Shown: piece after piece, positions 4,398 through 6,106 of the stretch
Layout: each line of letters starts with the position of its first letter
Position numbering within the stretch: position 1 is the stretch's first letter
DNA from: an uncultured Hungatella sp.
GTDB lineage: Bacteria; Bacillota; Clostridia; Lachnospirales; Lachnospiraceae
Length of the DNA stretch: 6,106 nt
Reading direction: 5' to 3'
Assembly: GCA_959018155.1 (NCBI GenBank)
Contig: CAUEKH010000162.1
Location: 1-6,106 of the forward strand
Position numbers and translations under genes: made by a program
Notes under the pieces: model-generated
Seen by the model: only the letters and a program-made list of their open reading frames with translations
Databases searched by the model: none
What the model was told of the DNA's origin: nothing

Positions 4398-6106
4398 ATG
4401 TACATAGCAGATTTACATATCCATTCCCGCTATTCCCGGGCAACCAGCAGGGATGGCACTCCGGAATACCTCGATTTATGGGCGAGGAGAAAAGGAATTT
4501 CGATTGTCGGAACCGGTGATTTTACCCATCCGGCGTGGCGGGAGGAACTGAGAGAGAAACTGATTCCTGCCGAGGATGGTTTTTACGTTTTAAAGGATGA
4601 GTATCGGCTGAAAGACGGCCCGGGCATCGACTCCTTTCGACCGAGATTTGTGGTGACCGGGGAAATCAGTTCAATTTACAAGAAAAATGATAAGGTGCGC
4701 AAGGTTCACAGTCTGATTCTTCTGCCTGGGCTGGAGGCGGCGGAGATTCTGTCAGGGAAGCTGGAGACGATAGGAAATATTCATTCTGACGGCCGCCCGA
4801 TTCTGGGGCTGGACTGCCGGGATTTGCTGGAGATTACGCTGGAACTCTGCCCTCAGGCTGTCTATATTCCGGCGCATATCTGGACGCCGCATTTTTCCTT
4901 ATTTGGCGCATTTTCCGGTTTCGATACGGTGGAGGAGTGTTTTGAGGATTTGACTCCTCATATTCATGCCATGGAAACGGGACTTTCTTCTGATCCGCCG
5001 ATGAACTGGAGGCTGTCCGCTCTCGATAAATACCAGCTGGTGTCCAATTCCGATGCCCACTCGCCGGCCAAGCTGGGGCGCGAAGCCAATCTGTTCCAAA
5101 TAGAACTGTCCTATAACGGGCTGTCCCGGGCAATTGAAACGGGAGACGGGCTGGAGGGAACGATAGAATTCTTCCCGGAAGAGGGAAAATACCATTTTGA
5201 CGGACATCGGAAGTGCCATCTCTGCTTAAGCCCGCTGGAAGCGGAAAAGTACGGTGGAAAATGTCCTGTCTGCGGCAGAAAGCTGACTATTGGCGTTTCC
5301 CACCGCGTAGAACAGCTTGCAGACAGGGAGGAAGGCTTTGTCCTTCCAAAAGCAAAACCGTTTGAAAGTCTCGTGCCGCTTCCCGAGGTAATTGCAGCCT
5401 CCACCGGCCATTCCGCCGCCAGCGCAAAGGTGGAACAGCAGTATCAGTCCATGCTGCGTGAACTGGGCCCGGAATTTTCTATTTTAAGGGAAATTCCGGT
5501 GGAAGAGATTCGGAAAAGTTCCGGTTACCTTGTCTCAGAGGGAATCCGCCGTTTAAGAGAAGGACGGGTGGAACGCCAGCCGGGATACGATGGGGAATAC
5601 GGAACTATCCGCTTATTCAACCGGATGGAAATAGATTCGGTAGACGGCCAGATGAGCCTGTTTTCAGGGATGGAAGAACAGGGCTTTATGAGTGGCGCGT
5701 CGGAAGCGGTTGAGAGAGCGGGGGAGGCAGGGATTGCTTCGGAGGATAAGACAGGGATTAAGAATTGTGGGAAACCTGTTGCGGGAGACGGAGAAAGTGA
5801 CAAATTGGCTGGCCTGAAGGAAACGGCCCTGACCCGGGAGGATAGTCTGGTAGGCGGAACTCAGGGTTTGAGCGGAATCCGAGGCTTAAGCGGAACTCAG
5901 GCCTTAGGCGGAATTCAGGGCTTAAGCGGAACTCAGGACTTAGGCGGAATTCAGGGCTTAAGCGGACCCCAGGATTTAACCGCCCCCCAGTCCTTAAATG
6001 AAAAGCAGCAGGAAGCGGCCACCGCCATCGCCCGTTCCATCGCGGTCATCGCCGGTCCGGGGACCGGAAAGACGAAGACTCTGGTATCCCATGCCCTGCA
6101 TCTGTT
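4398..6106 (+). CDS. EndoQ-like PHP nuclease fused to UvrD/Rep helicase, 5' part
   Basis: This reads as a DNA repair enzyme. The first 569 codons are present and the gene continues past the right edge. AGGTGA (4387-4392) precedes the ATG. Residues 1 to about 410 match Endonuclease Q, which nicks DNA 5' of deaminated bases such as uracil and hypoxanthine. PHP metal-site candidates are H7 and H9 (DLHIHSRYSRATS), D41 and H44 (GTGDFTHP), E89, H104, H160 (PAHIWTPHFSLFG), and D219 and H221 (SNSDAHSPAKLGREAN). A four-Cys zinc ribbon follows (C273, C276, C289, C292), then the EndoQ-like end PGYDGEYG (395-402). QMSLF at 418-422 resembles a beta-clamp-binding peptide. A disordered-looking linker holds eight six-residue repeats (486-533). 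LNEKQQEAA then looks like a helicase Q motif, and GPGTGKT (553-559) is Walker A. The remaining helicase motifs lie outside the window. It is likely co-transcribed with yjdF. Confidence 0.9.
   Translation, partial: MYIADLHIHSRYSRATSRDGTPEYLDLWARRKGISIVGTGDFTHPAWREELREKLIPAEDGFYVLKDEYRLKDGPGIDSFRPRFVVTGEISSIYKKNDKVRKVHSLILLPGLEAAEILSGKLETIGNIHSDGRPILGLDCRDLLEITLELCPQAVYIPAHIWTPHFSLFGAFSGFDTVEECFEDLTPHIHAMETGLSSDPPMNWRLSALDKYQLVSNSDAHSPAKLGREANLFQIELSYNGLSRAIETGDGLEGTIEFFPEEGKYHFDGHRKCHLCLSPLEAEKYGGKCPVCGRKLTIGVSHRVEQLADREEGFVLPKAKPFESLVPLPEVIAASTGHSAASAKVEQQYQSMLRELGPEFSILREIPVEEIRKSSGYLVSEGIRRLREGRVERQPGYDGEYGTIRLFNRMEIDSVDGQMSLFSGMEEQGFMSGASEAVERAGEAGIASEDKTGIKNCGKPVAGDGESDKLAGLKETALTREDSLVGGTQGLSGIRGLSGTQALGGIQGLSGTQDLGGIQGLSGPQDLTAPQSLNEKQQEAATAIARSIAVIAGPGTGKTKTLVSHALHL
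5853..5996 (+). repeat. Eight 18-bp tandem repeats inside the EndoQ-UvrD linker
   Basis: Eight in-frame 18-bp units start at 5853, 5871, 5889, 5907, 5925, 5943, 5961 and 5979. They have a consensus near (A/G)GCGGAATTCAGGGCTTA and encode GGTQGL, SGIRGL, SGTQAL, GGIQGL, SGTQDL, GGIQGL, SGPQDL and TAPQSL. The middle units alternate as a 36-bp higher-order repeat (SG.. then GG..). The last units diverge most. Near identity at the DNA level, including wobble positions, suggests recent slippage or unequal exchange. The repeats sit between the nuclease and helicase domains and keep the reading frame. Confidence 0.93.

Noticed and set aside
4834..5803. Several minus-strand open frames opposite the EndoQ-UvrD gene
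   Set aside because: They are Pro/Ser/Arg-rich antisense shadows of a clearly conserved + strand protein and lack ribosome binding sites.
5853..5996. CRISPR-like array
   Set aside because: The 18-bp units are contiguous without spacers and stay in frame within a coding region, so this is a protein-coding tandem repeat.

Overview
The window looks like the chromosome of a Firmicute of class Clostridia, most likely a Lachnospiraceae-type gut anaerobe. This is inferred from moderate GC, strong purine-rich ribosome binding sites (AGGAGG-like) and the gene families present: a YafY-type WYL regulator, a YoaP-type acetyltransferase, a DUF6323/DUF6179 pair, YjdF behind its riboswitch, and an EndoQ-UvrD fusion. 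No IS element, phage gene, CRISPR array, tRNA or rRNA is visible. All seven protein genes lie on the + strand.

Region 1 (1-2087) holds the 3' part of a WYL-domain transcriptional regulator, a GyrI-like effector-binding protein and a two-domain YoaP-like GNAT acetyltransferase. The spacings are short and the group ends at a strong terminator with an 11-bp stem. It may be a small ligand- or stress-responsive unit.

Region 2 (2049-2249) lies between genes and holds the most novel signal. A near-consensus promoter on the minus strand (TTTAAA, 17 bp, TATAAT) points into about 134 nt that fold as a compact three-way junction and end at the same terminator, which is symmetric and can work from both sides. 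Three G-U wobbles fit only the minus-strand transcript, which argues for a real small RNA. I cannot assign it to a known family.

Region 3 (2281-3715) is a two-gene operon of uncharacterised proteins that I recognise as DUF6323 and DUF6179.

Region 4 (3780-4361) is a sigma-A-like promoter followed by a structured leader that I assign to the yjdF (azaaromatic-sensing) riboswitch class. Its last hairpin masks the ribosome binding site of yjdF (DUF2992).

Region 5 (4398-6106) is the 5' part of a large repair gene, probably co-transcribed with yjdF. It encodes an Endonuclease Q-like PHP nuclease with a zinc ribbon, then a QMSLF motif that resembles a beta-clamp-binding site, then a variable linker with eight 18-bp tandem repeats, then the start of a UvrD/Rep-type helicase. 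It runs off the window at the Walker A region.
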